DNA of 64,000 bases from an uncultured Aquimarina sp. (GTDB lineage Bacteria; Bacteroidota; Bacteroidia; Flavobacteriales; Flavobacteriaceae). A model generated the notes under the pieces. It had not been told where the DNA came from. It worked only from the letters and a program-made list of their open reading frames with translations, and did not search any database. Position numbers and translations under genes: made by a program. Positions 32,664-42,824 of the stretch are shown here, one piece after another. The stretch lies in contig CANMKX010000005.1 in assembly GCA_947498595.1 (NCBI GenBank), positions 62,001 through 126,000 on the forward strand. Direction: 5' to 3'. Every line of letters begins with the position of its first letter. Positions within the stretch are counted from its first letter, which is position 1.

Positions 32664-33632
32664 TTATGCTAAAGAAACTCTTTGGAAAGAAGTAACTTCT
32701 ACTTCTCCATAAGATTTTACGTAATCAGCAACAGATTTTTTAGCATCTTTAATAAACTCTTGGTCTAATAAACATTGCTCTTTGTCTAAAGTAGTGTTAT
32801 CAGAGATAAAACGCTCTAATTTACCAGGAAGAATTTTGTCCCAGATTTTTTCTGGCTTACCTTCAGCTTGTAATTCAGCTTTAGCATCTTCTTGAGCTTG
32901 TGCTAATACTTCTTCAGAAAGTTGAGACATAGAAATGTATTTTGGTACATTTTTAAGAGTCTTACCTAATCTTTCTAATTCGATATTATTTTTTTCAATT
33001 TCAGCAATTCTTGCTTCAGTTTCAGAAGCAACAAATGCAGGGTCAAGGTCTTTATAAGTTAAAGAACTTGCTCCCATTGCAGCAGCTTGCATAGCTAAGT
33101 CTTTTCCTAATACTTCAGCATTATCAACTTTGCTAGATAAACCTACAACTGAACCAATTTTGTTTCCAGCATGGATGTAAGAACCTACGTATTCAGCTTC
33201 GATTTTCTTGAAATCACCGATTTCAATTTTCTCACCAATTACACCAGTTTGTTCAATTAATTTTTCTTGAACTGTAACACCATTAAAATCTTTAGCAAGT
33301 AATTCTTCTTTAGAATCAACAGCTAAAGCTAAAGATGCTAATTCATGAGCTAATTGTACAAAAGAATCATTCTTTGCTACGAAATCTGTTTCACAGTTTA
33401 AAGAAACTACAACACCTTTGTTGGCAGCTTCATTAACCTTAGCGATAACAGCTCCTTCAGATGAGTCTCTATCTGCTCTTTTAGCAGCAATCTTCTGACC
33501 TTTTTTTCTTAGGATTTCAATTGCTTTATCAAAATCACCTTCAGCTTCTACAAGTGCTTTTTTGCAATCCATCATACCAGCACCGGTAGATTTTCTTAAT
33601 TTATTTACTTCTGCGGCTGTTATTTTTGCCAT
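32664..33632 (-). CDS. tsf: Translation elongation factor Ts
   Basis: The 322-residue protein is the nucleotide exchange factor for EF-Tu. It starts with the UBA-like domain (VNKLRKSTGAGMMDCKKALVEAEGDFDKAIEILRKKG) and contains the TDFVAKND motif near residue 82. The C-terminal dimerisation region is somewhat extended, as is usual in Bacteroidota. It is downstream of rpsB with a structured 101-base gap. Confidence 0.97.
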   Translation of the reverse strand: MAKITAAEVNKLRKSTGAGMMDCKKALVEAEGDFDKAIEILRKKGQKIAAKRADRDSSEGAVIAKVNEAANKGVVVSLNCETDFVAKNDSFVQLAHELASLALAVDSKEELLAKDFNGVTVQEKLIEQTGVIGEKIEIGDFKKIEAEYVGSYIHAGNKIGSVVGLSSKVDNAEVLGKDLAMQAAAMGASSLTYKDLDPAFVASETEARIAEIEKNNIELERLGKTLKNVPKYISMSQLSEEVLAQAQEDAKAELQAEGKPEKIWDKILPGKLERFISDNTTLDKEQCLLDQEFIKDAKKSVADYVKSYGEVEVTSFQRVSLA

Positions 33633-33659
33633 GTCTTTAAATAGTTTAATGGTTTTTTT

Positions 33660-33706
33660 AAAAAATGAATCGTTTAGTACTTACTGCAAAGTAAAGAACT
33701 AAACGA
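33660..33706 (-). terminator. Attenuator-like hairpin between rpsB and tsf
   Basis: TCGTTTAGT (33670-33678) pairs with ACTAAACGA (33698-33706). An inner five-pair stem (33681-33685 with 33690-33694) closes on a 4-base loop. On the minus strand six T's follow 4 bases after the stem (33660-33665). It may cause partial termination so that tsf is made at a different level from rpsB. Confidence 0.5.
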
Positions 33707-33733
33707 CTCGTTAATTTTACCTTACGGTTAAAT

Positions 33734-34528
33734 TTATTCTTCTTCTTGACTAGCTGCTGGAGTCGCCGCTTTCTCTACTGCTTTAGGAGCTGCCTCTTTT
33801 TTAGGAGTATCTTCCTTTTTTGGAGCTTCTTTAGCTGCTTTTCTTTCATTTAATCCTTCGATTACAGCGTCAGTTACATGAGTCATTACTTTGTCAATTG
33901 ACTTAGAAGCATCATCATTTGCAGGGATAACATAATCAACTTGACGTGGGTCAGAGTTGGTATCTACCATTGCAAAAATTGGAATGTTTAATTTTTGAGC
34001 TTCTTTAATCGCGATGTGCTCACGAGTAATATCAACAACAAATAATGCTCCAGGTAAACGAGTCATATCAGAGATAGAACCTAAGTTCTTTTCTAATTTT
34101 GCTCTTAAACGATCTACTTGTAGACGTTCTTTCTTTGATAATGTATTGAAAGTACCATCTTTCTTCATTCTATCAATAGAAGCCATTTTTTTAACAGCTT
34201 TACGAATAGTAACAAAGTTAGTTAGCATACCACCAGGCCATCTTTCAGTAATATATGGTTGATTCGCTTTGCTAGCTTTTTCAGCAACGATTTCTTTTGC
34301 TTGCTTTTTTGTAGCAACAAAAAGGATTTTTCTCCCAGATGCAGCAATCTTTTTTAAAGCTTCGCTAGCTTCGCTAATTTTTGCAGCAGTTTTGTATAGG
34401 TTGATGATGTGAATACCATTACGCTCCATATAAATATATGGTGCCATATTTGGATCCCATCTTCTTGTCAAGTGTCCAAAGTGTACACCTGCATCAAGTA
34501 ATTCTTTTACTTCGATATTGTTTGCCAT
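33734..34528 (-). CDS. rpsB: 30S ribosomal protein S2
   Basis: The 264-residue protein shows the S2 landmarks: LLDAGVHFGHLTRRWDPNMAPYI at the N-terminus, RWPGGMLTNF, LPGALFVVDITREHIAIKEA and IPIFAMVDTNSDP. After residue 228 it has a Lys/Ala/Glu/Pro-rich tail typical of Bacteroidota. It is the third gene of the rplM-rpsI-rpsB-tsf run. Confidence 0.97.
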   Translation of the reverse strand: MANNIEVKELLDAGVHFGHLTRRWDPNMAPYIYMERNGIHIINLYKTAAKISEASEALKKIAASGRKILFVATKKQAKEIVAEKASKANQPYITERWPGGMLTNFVTIRKAVKKMASIDRMKKDGTFNTLSKKERLQVDRLRAKLEKNLGSISDMTRLPGALFVVDITREHIAIKEAQKLNIPIFAMVDTNSDPRQVDYVIPANDDASKSIDKVMTHVTDAVIEGLNERKAAKEAPKKEDTPKKEAAPKAVEKAATPAASQEEE

Positions 34529-34603
34529 TTCTGTAATAGTTTACGTTCTGTTGACTTTACTTAGCAATGAATAAGTGGCTATTAAAAAATATGACCTTAT
34601 CCA

Positions 34604-34637
34604 TTTAGATGCTAAACTAATCTCTGCTTGTAGCAGA
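34604..34637 (-). promoter_or_regulatory. Two small hairpins in the rpsB leader
   Basis: TTTAG/CTAAA (34604-34608, 34612-34616) and TCTGC/GCAGA (34623-34627, 34633-34637) are adjacent hairpins in the 160-base gap upstream of rpsB. They could be part of an S2 autoregulatory leader, but both stems are only five pairs. Confidence 0.3.
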
Positions 34638-34688
34638 TAACAACAAATACTTTTTTTAAAATAATTCTTCCGAAAAAATCGGATACCA

Positions 34689-35075
34689 TTAACGTTTTGA
34701 GAATTGGAATTTCTTACGAGCTTTCTTCTGACCGAATTTCTTACGCTCTACCATTCTTGCATCTCTAGTTAATAAACCTTCTGGCTTAAGAATAGTTCTG
34801 TTTTCCTGATCTAACTCGCATACAGCTCTAGAAATCGCTAAACGAATAGCTTCAGCTTGACCAGTGATTCCTCCTCCGTATACGTTTACTTTTACATCGT
34901 ACTTTTCATCATTGCTAGTTAAAGCTAATGGCTGATTTACTTTGTACTGTAAAGTAGCAGTTGGAAAATAATCGTTAAGTTCTTTTTTGTTAACAGTAAT
35001 GTTACCAGAACCTTCTTTTAAATAAATTCGAGCTACAGCCGTTTTTCTACGACCAATTTTGTGAATAACTTCCAT
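34689..35075 (-). CDS. rpsI: 30S ribosomal protein S9
   Basis: The 128-residue protein has [20 protein letters not shown] at the N-terminus, [19 protein letters not shown] in the middle, and the basic tail ending [12 protein letters not shown] that reaches the ribosomal P-site. Its ATG overlaps the rplM stop by one base, so the two are translationally coupled. Confidence 0.97.
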   Translation of the reverse strand: MEVIHKIGRRKTAVARIYLKEGSGNITVNKKELNDYFPTATLQYKVNQPLALTSNDEKYDVKVNVYGGGITGQAEAIRLAISRAVCELDQENRTILKPEGLLTRDARMVERKKFGQKKARKKFQFSKR

Positions 35076-35530
35076 TATTTAAATTCGTTTAAGTTAATAG
35101 TTTTTGGTTGCTGAGCTTCTTGTGCGTGCTCTGCACCAACATAAACCTTTAAATTACGGAATAATGCAGCTCCTAATTTGTTTTTAGGTAACATACCTTT
35201 TACCGCTTTCTCGATTAAACGCTCTGGTCCTTTGTCAAACATTTCCTGAGCAGTAAGACTTCTTTGTCCACCTGGGTAACCTGTGTGACGAATGTATTGT
35301 TTTTCGTTCCACTTTTTACCTGTTAAGTTGATTTTTTCTGCGTTTGTGATAATTACATTATCACCGCAATCAACGTGTGGTGTGAAGTTTGGTTTGTGCT
35401 TACCTCTAAGTAGTTTTGCAACCACTGAAGATAGACGACCTAAAGTTTGCCCTTCAGCATCGATATGCACCCATTCTTTAGTTACAGTAGCTTTATTAGC
35501 AGATACTGTTTTGTAGCTTAATGTGTCCAC
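35075..35530 (-). CDS. rplM: 50S ribosomal protein L13
   Basis: The 151-residue protein contains [34 protein letters not shown] and [20 protein letters not shown], all L13 signatures. It starts with GTG at 35530 ([16 protein letters not shown], the usual start in this group). It heads the ribosomal operon and has a well-matched promoter upstream. Confidence 0.97.
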   Translation of the reverse strand: MDTLSYKTVSANKATVTKEWVHIDAEGQTLGRLSSVVAKLLRGKHKPNFTPHVDCGDNVIITNAEKINLTGKKWNEKQYIRHTGYPGGQRSLTAQEMFDKGPERLIEKAVKGMLPKNKLGAALFRNLKVYVGAEHAQEAQQPKTINLNEFK

Positions 35531-35562
35531 ACTAATTAATTTTACTTATTAAACATTCCTTT

Positions 35563-35613
35563 CCCTGCATAAAACAGGGGTGCAAATGTACGATTATATA
35601 TTATAATGACAAA
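35563..35613 (-). promoter_or_regulatory. Promoter and 5' hairpin of the rplM operon
   Basis: On the minus strand, TTTG (35613-35610), a 19-base spacer and TACATTTG (35590-35583) match the Bacteroidota promoter consensus. Transcription would start near 35577, almost at the base of a CCCTG/CAGGG hairpin (35563-35567, 35575-35579). The untranslated leader is about 47 bases. Confidence 0.65.
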
Positions 35614-35803
35614 CTTATAGAATTATTATTTTACCGATTCTGATGTGTTGGTTATCAGTATGTTTTATTTCTTACTTTTTTTGAGAACTTGATATGTCGT
35701 TTTTGTAATTCAAAAATGTTAATTAAATATTAAATAAGATATTGTCGTGTGCCAAAAAATATTTTGACTTGTCTATGGTATTAAACAACTCAATTAATCA
35801 AAA

Positions 35804-38431
35804 ATGAAATTAATTTTTAATACTGTGCTAATAGTTTTATTAGCATGTAATTTTGCTGTGTATAGTCAAGAAACAAATAAGATTTTAAAAAGATCATATA
35901 CAACAAAAACTATAAGCGCTTCTGATGCACCTAAGATAGATGGAGTTTTAGATGATCAAGGATGGAATGTGGTGAATTGGACAAGTGATTTTATAGAAAA
36001 TCAACCAGATGAAAATACAACACCTAGTGAGCAAACCTCATTTAAAATTATATATGATGATAAATTTATATATATAGGTGTTAGATGTCACGATAGTGAA
36101 CCTCAAAAGATAATTAAGAGACTTTCTAGAAGAGATGGATTTGAAGGAGATTGGATTGAATTTAATATTGATAGTTATAATGATAAGCGTACTGCTTTTT
36201 CTTTCAATTTAACTGCAGCAGGAGTGAAAGGAGATGAGTTTGTATCTAATGATGGGAATAATTGGGACAGTAGTTGGAATCCTATATGGTATGGAAAAAC
36301 ACAGATTGATAAAAAAGGTTGGACAGCAGAATTTAAAATACCTTTTAGTCAATTAAGATTTGGGAAAAATGAAACACAGGTGTGGGGATTACAAGTAACG
36401 AGACGCTTTTTTAGAAAGGAGGAACGTTCATTATGGCAACGCGTGCCTAGAGAAGCTCCAGGTTGGGTAAGTAGCTTTGGAGAATTACATGGATTGAAAA
36501 ATCTTAAAGCTCAAAAACAATTAGAAATACAACCCTATACTGTAGCGCAGCTAGAAACATATCCAGCAGAAGAAGGAAATCCTTTTAGAGATGGTTCGGA
36601 TACAAAATTAACTGGAGGGTTGGATGCTAAAATTGGAATTACAAACGATCTAACATTAGATTTGACTGTTAATCCTGATTTTGGCCAAGTTGAAGCAGAT
36701 CCTGCTGCCATCGCATTGGATGGTTTTCAAATATTTTTTAGAGAACAACGTCCTTTCTTTATTGAAAACAAAAATATATTTGATTATCAATTTGCAGGAG
36801 GTTCTGATAATTTGTTTTATTCAAGACGTATAGGAAGAAGTCCTCAAGGAAATGTAGATAGTGCTGAAAACGAATTTGTAGATCAACCAGATAACACCAA
36901 TATCTTAGGTGCAGCTAAGTTTAGTGGTAAAACTAAAAATGGATGGTCAATTGGAGTTTTAGAAACAATTACAGGAAAAGAATTTGCAAAAATTGATAAT
37001 GGAGTTTCTAGAAGAGAAGAACAAGTTGAACCTTTAACAAATTATTTTGTAGGAAGAGTTCAAAAAGATTTTAATAAAAGAAATACTTATGTAGGAGGAA
37101 TATTTACAGCAACAAATCGTGATTTGACTGAAAATTTGAGTTTTCTTAGAGAATCGGCTTATAGCGGAGGACTTGATTTTAAACATAATTGGAAAGACCG
37201 TAAGTATTTTTTGTTAGGGAATTTTGTAGTCAGCTCAGTTAATGGAACTAAAGAAGCTATTACGAATACGCAAAATTCAATCACTCATTTATTTCAAAGA
37301 GTAGATGCGTCCCATGTAAATGTTGATGAAAATAAAACAAATTTAACAGGAACTGGAGGGAAAGTAGTTTTTGGTAAAGCAGCAGGAAGGTTTACGTATA
37401 CTGTAGGAAGTCACTGGTATTCTCCAGAATTAGAACTGAACGATATTGGTTTTTTAAGACAAGCAGACGATATCCAACAATATGTAAATATGAGGTATCG
37501 TTTTACAAAGCCGTTTGGTAAATTTCGATATGCTCAAATAAGAATAAATCAGTTTTCAAATTATGATTTTGAAGGGAATTTTAATCGGTTGAGATTTGAG
37601 GTGCGTGGTGATATGCAGTTGAAAAGTAATTGGGAGTTTGGTTCTGGATTAATTTATAAGCCAAGAATTTATTCTAATACAACTTTAAGGGGTGGGCCTA
37701 GGTTTAGGTTTTCAGACGAAACTATTGGATATGTATATTTAAATAGTGATAGAAGAAAGAAGCTTAATTTTGGAGGAGAAGTTGTTGTTTCTCAGGCGAA
37801 ACAAAATCATTTCTCATTTTTCGAAATTAGCGGAGGAATTACATATCAACCTTTAAATGCCCTCCAAATATCTTTGAGGCCTCGTTTTTCTTTAACTCCA
37901 ACAAAAACACAATATATAACAGATCAAAGTTTCGAGAATCAAACACGTTATATTACAGGACACATAGATCAACAAACATTGAGTACTTCGATACGTTTGA
38001 ATTATACAATTAATCCTAATTTATCAATTCAGTATTATGGAGAGCCATTTGTTTCTAGAGGTAGATATACCAATTTTAATTATATAACAAACCCAATAGC
38101 AAATGATTTAAATGATAGGTTTGAGTTGTTTGATCAAAATCAAATTTCTTTTGATGAATCTGAAGATGTATATAGGGTAGATGATGATAGCGATGGGATA
38201 GAAGATTATGCTATAGAGAATCCAGATTTCTCTTTTGTGCAATTTAGATCGAACTTAGTATTAAGATGGGAATATATTCCAGGTTCAGAATTGTTTTTTG
38301 TATGGTCACAAGGAACTACAGGGATAGGAGATGCAAACAATGATTTATTTAGAAATTTAGATAATCAAATATTAAAACAAAAACCAGAAAATATATTTCT
38401 GATTAAAGCAACATATAGGTTTATGTTGTAA
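35804..38431 (+). CDS. DUF5916 outer-membrane protein with CBM9-like domain
   Basis: The 875-residue protein has a signal peptide (about residues 1-21, ending AVYSQ). A family-9-like carbohydrate-binding beta-sandwich follows (about 35-225, PKIDGVLDDQGWNVVNWTSDF). A DUF5916 region comes next, with VNPDFGQVEADPAAIALDGFQ and FFREQRPFFIENKNIF, and ends as a beta-barrel (terminal ATYRFML). These are widespread in Bacteroidota, and sugar or peptide binding is inferred only from the fold. It stands alone and convergent with polA. Confidence 0.88.
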   Translation: MKLIFNTVLIVLLACNFAVYSQETNKILKRSYTTKTISASDAPKIDGVLDDQGWNVVNWTSDFIENQPDENTTPSEQTSFKIIYDDKFIYIGVRCHDSEPQKIIKRLSRRDGFEGDWIEFNIDSYNDKRTAFSFNLTAAGVKGDEFVSNDGNNWDSSWNPIWYGKTQIDKKGWTAEFKIPFSQLRFGKNETQVWGLQVTRRFFRKEERSLWQRVPREAPGWVSSFGELHGLKNLKAQKQLEIQPYTVAQLETYPAEEGNPFRDGSDTKLTGGLDAKIGITNDLTLDLTVNPDFGQVEADPAAIALDGFQIFFREQRPFFIENKNIFDYQFAGGSDNLFYSRRIGRSPQGNVDSAENEFVDQPDNTNILGAAKFSGKTKNGWSIGVLETITGKEFAKIDNGVSRREEQVEPLTNYFVGRVQKDFNKRNTYVGGIFTATNRDLTENLSFLRESAYSGGLDFKHNWKDRKYFLLGNFVVSSVNGTKEAITNTQNSITHLFQRVDASHVNVDENKTNLTGTGGKVVFGKAAGRFTYTVGSHWYSPELELNDIGFLRQADDIQQYVNMRYRFTKPFGKFRYAQIRINQFSNYDFEGNFNRLRFEVRGDMQLKSNWEFGSGLIYKPRIYSNTTLRGGPRFRFSDETIGYVYLNSDRRKKLNFGGEVVVSQAKQNHFSFFEISGGITYQPLNALQISLRPRFSLTPTKTQYITDQSFENQTRYITGHIDQQTLSTSIRLNYTINPNLSIQYYGEPFVSRGRYTNFNYITNPIANDLNDRFELFDQNQISFDESEDVYRVDDDSDGIEDYAIENPDFSFVQFRSNLVLRWEYIPGSELFFVWSQGTTGIGDANNDLFRNLDNQILKQKPENIFLIKATYRFML

Positions 38432-38450
38432 AAGCATTTTAGAAAAACAT

Positions 38451-38490
38451 ATTAAAAAAGCTCATTTGATAACAAATGAGCTTTTTTAAT
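38451..38490. terminator. Bidirectional terminator, DUF5916 gene / polA
   Basis: A perfect 18-base-pair stem joins 38451-38468 and 38473-38490 with a 4-base loop, and A/T runs lie in both arms. It separates convergent stop codons. Confidence 0.9.
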
Positions 38491-38508
38491 ATCATAAAAA
38501 ATGTTTTA

Positions 38509-41325
38509 CTAGTGAGCCTGTAGCCAGTTATCACCTAAACCAAGTTCTACATCTAATGGAACATCTAATTTGAATGCATTTTCCATTTCAGATTGAATAA
38601 GAGATTTCATCTCATCCAATTCAGGAAGGAATACATCAAATACTAATTCATCATGTACTTGTAGTAACATTTTTGTTTTGTAATTCCCTTCCTCTAATTT
38701 TTGGTGAATATTAATCATAGCAATTTTGATAATATCAGCAGCGCTTCCTTGTATAGGAGCATTAACTGCATTACGTTCGGCTCCGCTTCTTACAACTGCA
38801 TTTCCAGAATTGATATCTTTAAGGTATCTACGTCTTCCTAAAATAGTTTGTACATATCCATGTTCTCTTGCAAAATTTACTTGATCACTAATATAGTTGC
38901 TCAAATTAGGATAGTTTTGATAATAGGCATCAATTAATGCTTTAGCTTCTTTTCTAGGTATATTTTGTTGTTGAGCTAAGGTGAAAGCTCCTTGACCATA
39001 GATGATCCCGAAATTAACTGCTTTTGCATTGCTACGTTGTTCTCTAGTTACTTCATCAAGAGGAACGTTAAAAACTTTTGCAGCAGTTGCTGCATGAATA
39101 TCAGCACCTTCTTGAAATGCTTTAATCATGTTTTCTTCTTTACTCAATGCAGCAATAATTCTTAATTCTATTTGAGAATAATCGGCAGCCAATAAAGTAT
39201 GGTTTTCATCTCTAGGGACAAAAGCTTTTCTAACCTCTCTTCCTCGTACCGTTCGTATTGGGATGTTTTGTAAATTAGGATTATTAGAACTTAATCGACC
39301 TGTAGCGGCTACTGTTTGCATATAATCAGTATGTACACGACCAGAATCTGCATTTACTTGTAAAGGAAGAGCATCTATATAGGTGCTTTTCAATTTAACA
39401 AGACCTCGATAATCTAAAATGTTTTGAATAATTTCATGGTCTGCGGCAAGATTAGAAAGTACATCTTCAGAGGTAGAATATTGCCCAGTTTTTGTCTTTT
39501 TAGGCTTATCAACTAATTTTAATTTTTCAAATAAAATAATACCTAATTGCTTAGGTGAAGCGATGTTAAATTCTTCTTGAGCAACTTCAAATATTTTTGT
39601 TTGTAAAACTTTAATGTCATTTTCAAGTTCTGTCGATAAAGATTGTAGAAAAGTTCTATCTAGATTGATACCCTCTATTTCCATCGCAGCTAATACCTTT
39701 AATAAAGGAATTTCTATATCATTAAATAATTTTAAGGTGTCAGCTTCTTTAAGTTCGGGTGCAAAATGCTCTTTCAGCTGTAAAGTGATATCAGTATCTT
39801 CTACAGCATATTCAGTTTGTTTATCAAGAGTTACTTGGCGCATAGAAAGTTGGTTCTTTCCTTTTTTGCCAATTAATTCAGTAATTGATATAGGAGTGTA
39901 ATTTAAATATGTCTCCGATAATACGTCCATATTATGACGCATATCTGGATTGATTAAATAGTGAGCTAGCATGGTGTCAAAGAGCTTTCCTTTAACCTGA
40001 ATATCATATTTGGCTAATACTTTAATATCATATTTTAAGTTTTGACCAATTTTTTCGATATGTTTTGCCTCAAAGAAAGGACGTAATTCATCAATTAATG
40101 CTTGCGCTTCTTTTCTGTCTTCAGGAAAAGGAATATAAAAACCTTTCCCAACTTCCCATGAAAAAGCAATCCCTACTAATTCAGCTGTCAATGCATTGAG
40201 TCCTGTTGTTTCTGTATCAAAACAAACACTAGATTGTTTTAGTAAGTTTTGAATAAAAAGTTTTAAACCTAAACCAGGAATTATGTTTTGATAGAAATGA
40301 GATGTATTTGTTATAGTATTGCGACTACTAATCGATTCTGTTTTTTCAGATGAAGTTTCGTTTCCTCCAAAAAGTGAAAATTGACCAGCCCCAGCTGTTG
40401 AAGTTTTTTTCTTAGCAGCAGCCTTTTCAGTCTTTACTTCTTCAGGAGAAAATAATTTAAGAAATTGATCTTTCATACGTCTAAATTCAAGTTCTTCAAA
40501 AAGGACTTGAATTTTATCTGTATCTGGCTTTGTCAACAAATAAGATTCAGCATCAAATGTTACATCACAGTCAATTATAATAGTGGCTAACTGTTTTGAT
40601 AATAAACCTAATTCTTTATTAGCCTCTACTTTTTCTTTCATTTTACCTTTAAGCTCATGAATGTTTTCAAACAAACCTTCCATAGAACCATAATTGGCAA
40701 TGAATTTTTTAGCAGTTTTATCGCCTACACCAGGTAATCCAGGAATATTATCCACTGCATCCCCCATCATACCTAAGTAATCAATAACTTGTTCAGGACG
40801 TTGTACATCAAACTTTTTTTGTACTTCAGGGATACCCCAAATTTCGATTCCATTCCCCATACGAGCAGGTTTGTACATAAAAATGTTTTCCGAAACTAAT
40901 TGTGCATAATCCTTATCAGGAGTAACCATGTATGTTTGAAACCCTTCTTTTTCAGCTTGTTTAGCTATGGTACCAATAAGATCATCAGCTTCAACTCCCA
41001 TTTGCTCTATAATAGGAATATGCATCGCTTCTAATATCTGTTGGATATATGGAACAGCAATTTTGATGGCTTCTGGAGTTTCATCTCTGTTTGCTTTATA
41101 TTCAGGAAAAGCTTCTGTTCTAGCACTACTACCACCTTTATCAAAAGCAACTGCAAGATAATCGGGTTTTTCACGACGAATGACATCAAGTAAAGAATTG
41201 GTGAATCCCATAATAGCAGATACATCCATACCTTTACTAGTGATTCTTGGATTCTTGATTAAAGCATAATACCCGCGAAAAATTAAGGCAAAGGCATCTA
41301 ATAAAAAAAGGCGTTTTTGTGACAT
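38509..41325 (-). CDS. polA: DNA polymerase I
   Basis: The 938-residue enzyme has all three domains. The 5' nuclease is at about residues 1-290 (YLGMMGDAVDNIPGLPGVGDKTA). The 3'-5' exonuclease is at about 340-530, with the active-site pattern CFDTETTG kept, so proofreading is likely active. The polymerase is at about 550-938, with DYSQIELRIIAALS, RSNAKAVNFGIIYGQG and LQVHDELVFDV. It works in repair and Okazaki fragment processing. Confidence 0.97.
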   Translation of the reverse strand: MSQKRLFLLDAFALIFRGYYALIKNPRITSKGMDVSAIMGFTNSLLDVIRREKPDYLAVAFDKGGSSARTEAFPEYKANRDETPEAIKIAVPYIQQILEAMHIPIIEQMGVEADDLIGTIAKQAEKEGFQTYMVTPDKDYAQLVSENIFMYKPARMGNGIEIWGIPEVQKKFDVQRPEQVIDYLGMMGDAVDNIPGLPGVGDKTAKKFIANYGSMEGLFENIHELKGKMKEKVEANKELGLLSKQLATIIIDCDVTFDAESYLLTKPDTDKIQVLFEELEFRRMKDQFLKLFSPEEVKTEKAAAKKKTSTAGAGQFSLFGGNETSSEKTESISSRNTITNTSHFYQNIIPGLGLKLFIQNLLKQSSVCFDTETTGLNALTAELVGIAFSWEVGKGFYIPFPEDRKEAQALIDELRPFFEAKHIEKIGQNLKYDIKVLAKYDIQVKGKLFDTMLAHYLINPDMRHNMDVLSETYLNYTPISITELIGKKGKNQLSMRQVTLDKQTEYAVEDTDITLQLKEHFAPELKEADTLKLFNDIEIPLLKVLAAMEIEGINLDRTFLQSLSTELENDIKVLQTKIFEVAQEEFNIASPKQLGIILFEKLKLVDKPKKTKTGQYSTSEDVLSNLAADHEIIQNILDYRGLVKLKSTYIDALPLQVNADSGRVHTDYMQTVAATGRLSSNNPNLQNIPIRTVRGREVRKAFVPRDENHTLLAADYSQIELRIIAALSKEENMIKAFQEGADIHAATAAKVFNVPLDEVTREQRSNAKAVNFGIIYGQGAFTLAQQQNIPRKEAKALIDAYYQNYPNLSNYISDQVNFAREHGYVQTILGRRRYLKDINSGNAVVRSGAERNAVNAPIQGSAADIIKIAMINIHQKLEEGNYKTKMLLQVHDELVFDVFLPELDEMKSLIQSEMENAFKLDVPLDVELGLGDNWLQAH

Positions 41326-41510
41326 GTGATAGGATGTGGTTTTTATGTAAAAATGAACTACAATTATAGGAATAACTTTCTTCTTTAATTGTATGAATTT
41401 CCAAAATTACAAATAAATAAAATCAAAACATAAGATGTAGGATTTGGTATTGTTGTAACAATTACAAATGTAATTCGTCTTATAGTATGCTAATTAAATA
41501 AGAAAAAGAA

Positions 41511-42749
41511 ATGCGCTGGTTAATTTTTATAGCAATCTACTTTGTAATTGAATTATATGCTTTCCAAGCTATACGAGTAATAAGTAAAAATAAATGGATA
41601 CTAATAGGGTATGTAGGGTGGTCTTTATTTGTACTAGCTTATTTTGTGTATGTGTTTTTTAATTATGATAGAAGTGTTGGGCAAACGCAATTATCATTAG
41701 GTGCTACAGCTTTATTATTAGTGTCTTTTGTTCCTAAAATTGTATTAATCTTATTTATGTTTGGAGAAGATATGATACGTGGAATAATAGGAGTGTATAA
41801 TTATATATCTAATGGATCTTTAGGAGTGAATGAAGAAGGATATGTTCCTAGTAGAAGAAAGTTTATAAGCCAGATAGCATTAGGGGTTGCTGCGATTCCA
41901 TTTGCAGGTTTTTTGCATGGAATATTTAGAGGTAAATATAATTTTAAAGTATTAAAGCATGTATTGTATTTTGAAGATTTACCAAGTGCTTTTAATGGAT
42001 TTAAAATAGCTCAGATATCAGATATTCATTCAGGAAGTTTTGATGATCCAGAAAAAATAAACTATGCCGTAGATTTAATTAATGAACAAGAAAAAGATAT
42101 TTTATTATTTACTGGAGATATTGTGAATACCAAAGCTGAGGAAATGGATCCATGGATTGAAACATTTAAGAAGATTGAAAAACCTATACATGGTAAATAC
42201 TCAGTTTTAGGAAATCATGATTACGGAGAGTATGTGAATTGGGAAACTGAAAAAGCTAAAGAAGATAATTTTCAAGCAATAAAAAACATTCATAATAAGA
42301 TTGACTTTAATTTATTGCTAAATGAAAGTACGTATTTAGAAAAAGATGGAGAAAAATTAGCATTAATTGGAGTAGAAAACTGGGGGCATAACTTTAAAAA
42401 AGCTGGTGATTTACAAATGGCAACAAACAATATTGCTAGTAATGACTTTAAAATATTAATGAGTCATGATCCTTCCCATTGGGAGCATGAAGTAAAGAAA
42501 GACGAAAAACATTTTCATTTAACATTAAGTGGGCATACACATGGTTTTCAATTTGGAATAGAAATACCAGGTTTTCTTAAATGGAGTCCTGTACAATATG
42601 TATACAAGCAATGGGCAGGAATGTATGAAGAAGCTGGAAGATATATAAACGTTAATAGAGGGTTTGGATTTCATGCATATTCAGGAAGAGTAGGGATTTG
42701 GCCAGAAATAACAATAATAGAGCTTAGAAAGGGCGTAAAACCGGCATAG
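41511..42749 (+). CDS. Membrane metallophosphoesterase (YaeI-like)
   Basis: This 412-residue protein has an N-terminal membrane part with three to four helices (about residues 1-125). The calcineurin-like domain shows ISDIHSGSF, LFTGDIVN, LGNHDYGEY and LSGHTHGFQFG, which are the metal-binding motifs. By homology it may act on phospholipid or lipid-A-type phosphate esters, as proposed for YaeI, but the substrate is not shown. A thioredoxin-like gene follows 75 bases later. Confidence 0.9.
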   Translation: MRWLIFIAIYFVIELYAFQAIRVISKNKWILIGYVGWSLFVLAYFVYVFFNYDRSVGQTQLSLGATALLLVSFVPKIVLILFMFGEDMIRGIIGVYNYISNGSLGVNEEGYVPSRRKFISQIALGVAAIPFAGFLHGIFRGKYNFKVLKHVLYFEDLPSAFNGFKIAQISDIHSGSFDDPEKINYAVDLINEQEKDILLFTGDIVNTKAEEMDPWIETFKKIEKPIHGKYSVLGNHDYGEYVNWETEKAKEDNFQAIKNIHNKIDFNLLLNESTYLEKDGEKLALIGVENWGHNFKKAGDLQMATNNIASNDFKILMSHDPSHWEHEVKKDEKHFHLTLSGHTHGFQFGIEIPGFLKWSPVQYVYKQWAGMYEEAGRYINVNRGFGFHAYSGRVGIWPEITIIELRKGVKPA

Positions 42750-42824
42750 TCGATATAAAGTTATATATTTACATAGTAAAATAAATACAAACATTGTTTG
42801 TTGTAGTATAAAATCTCTTATAAG

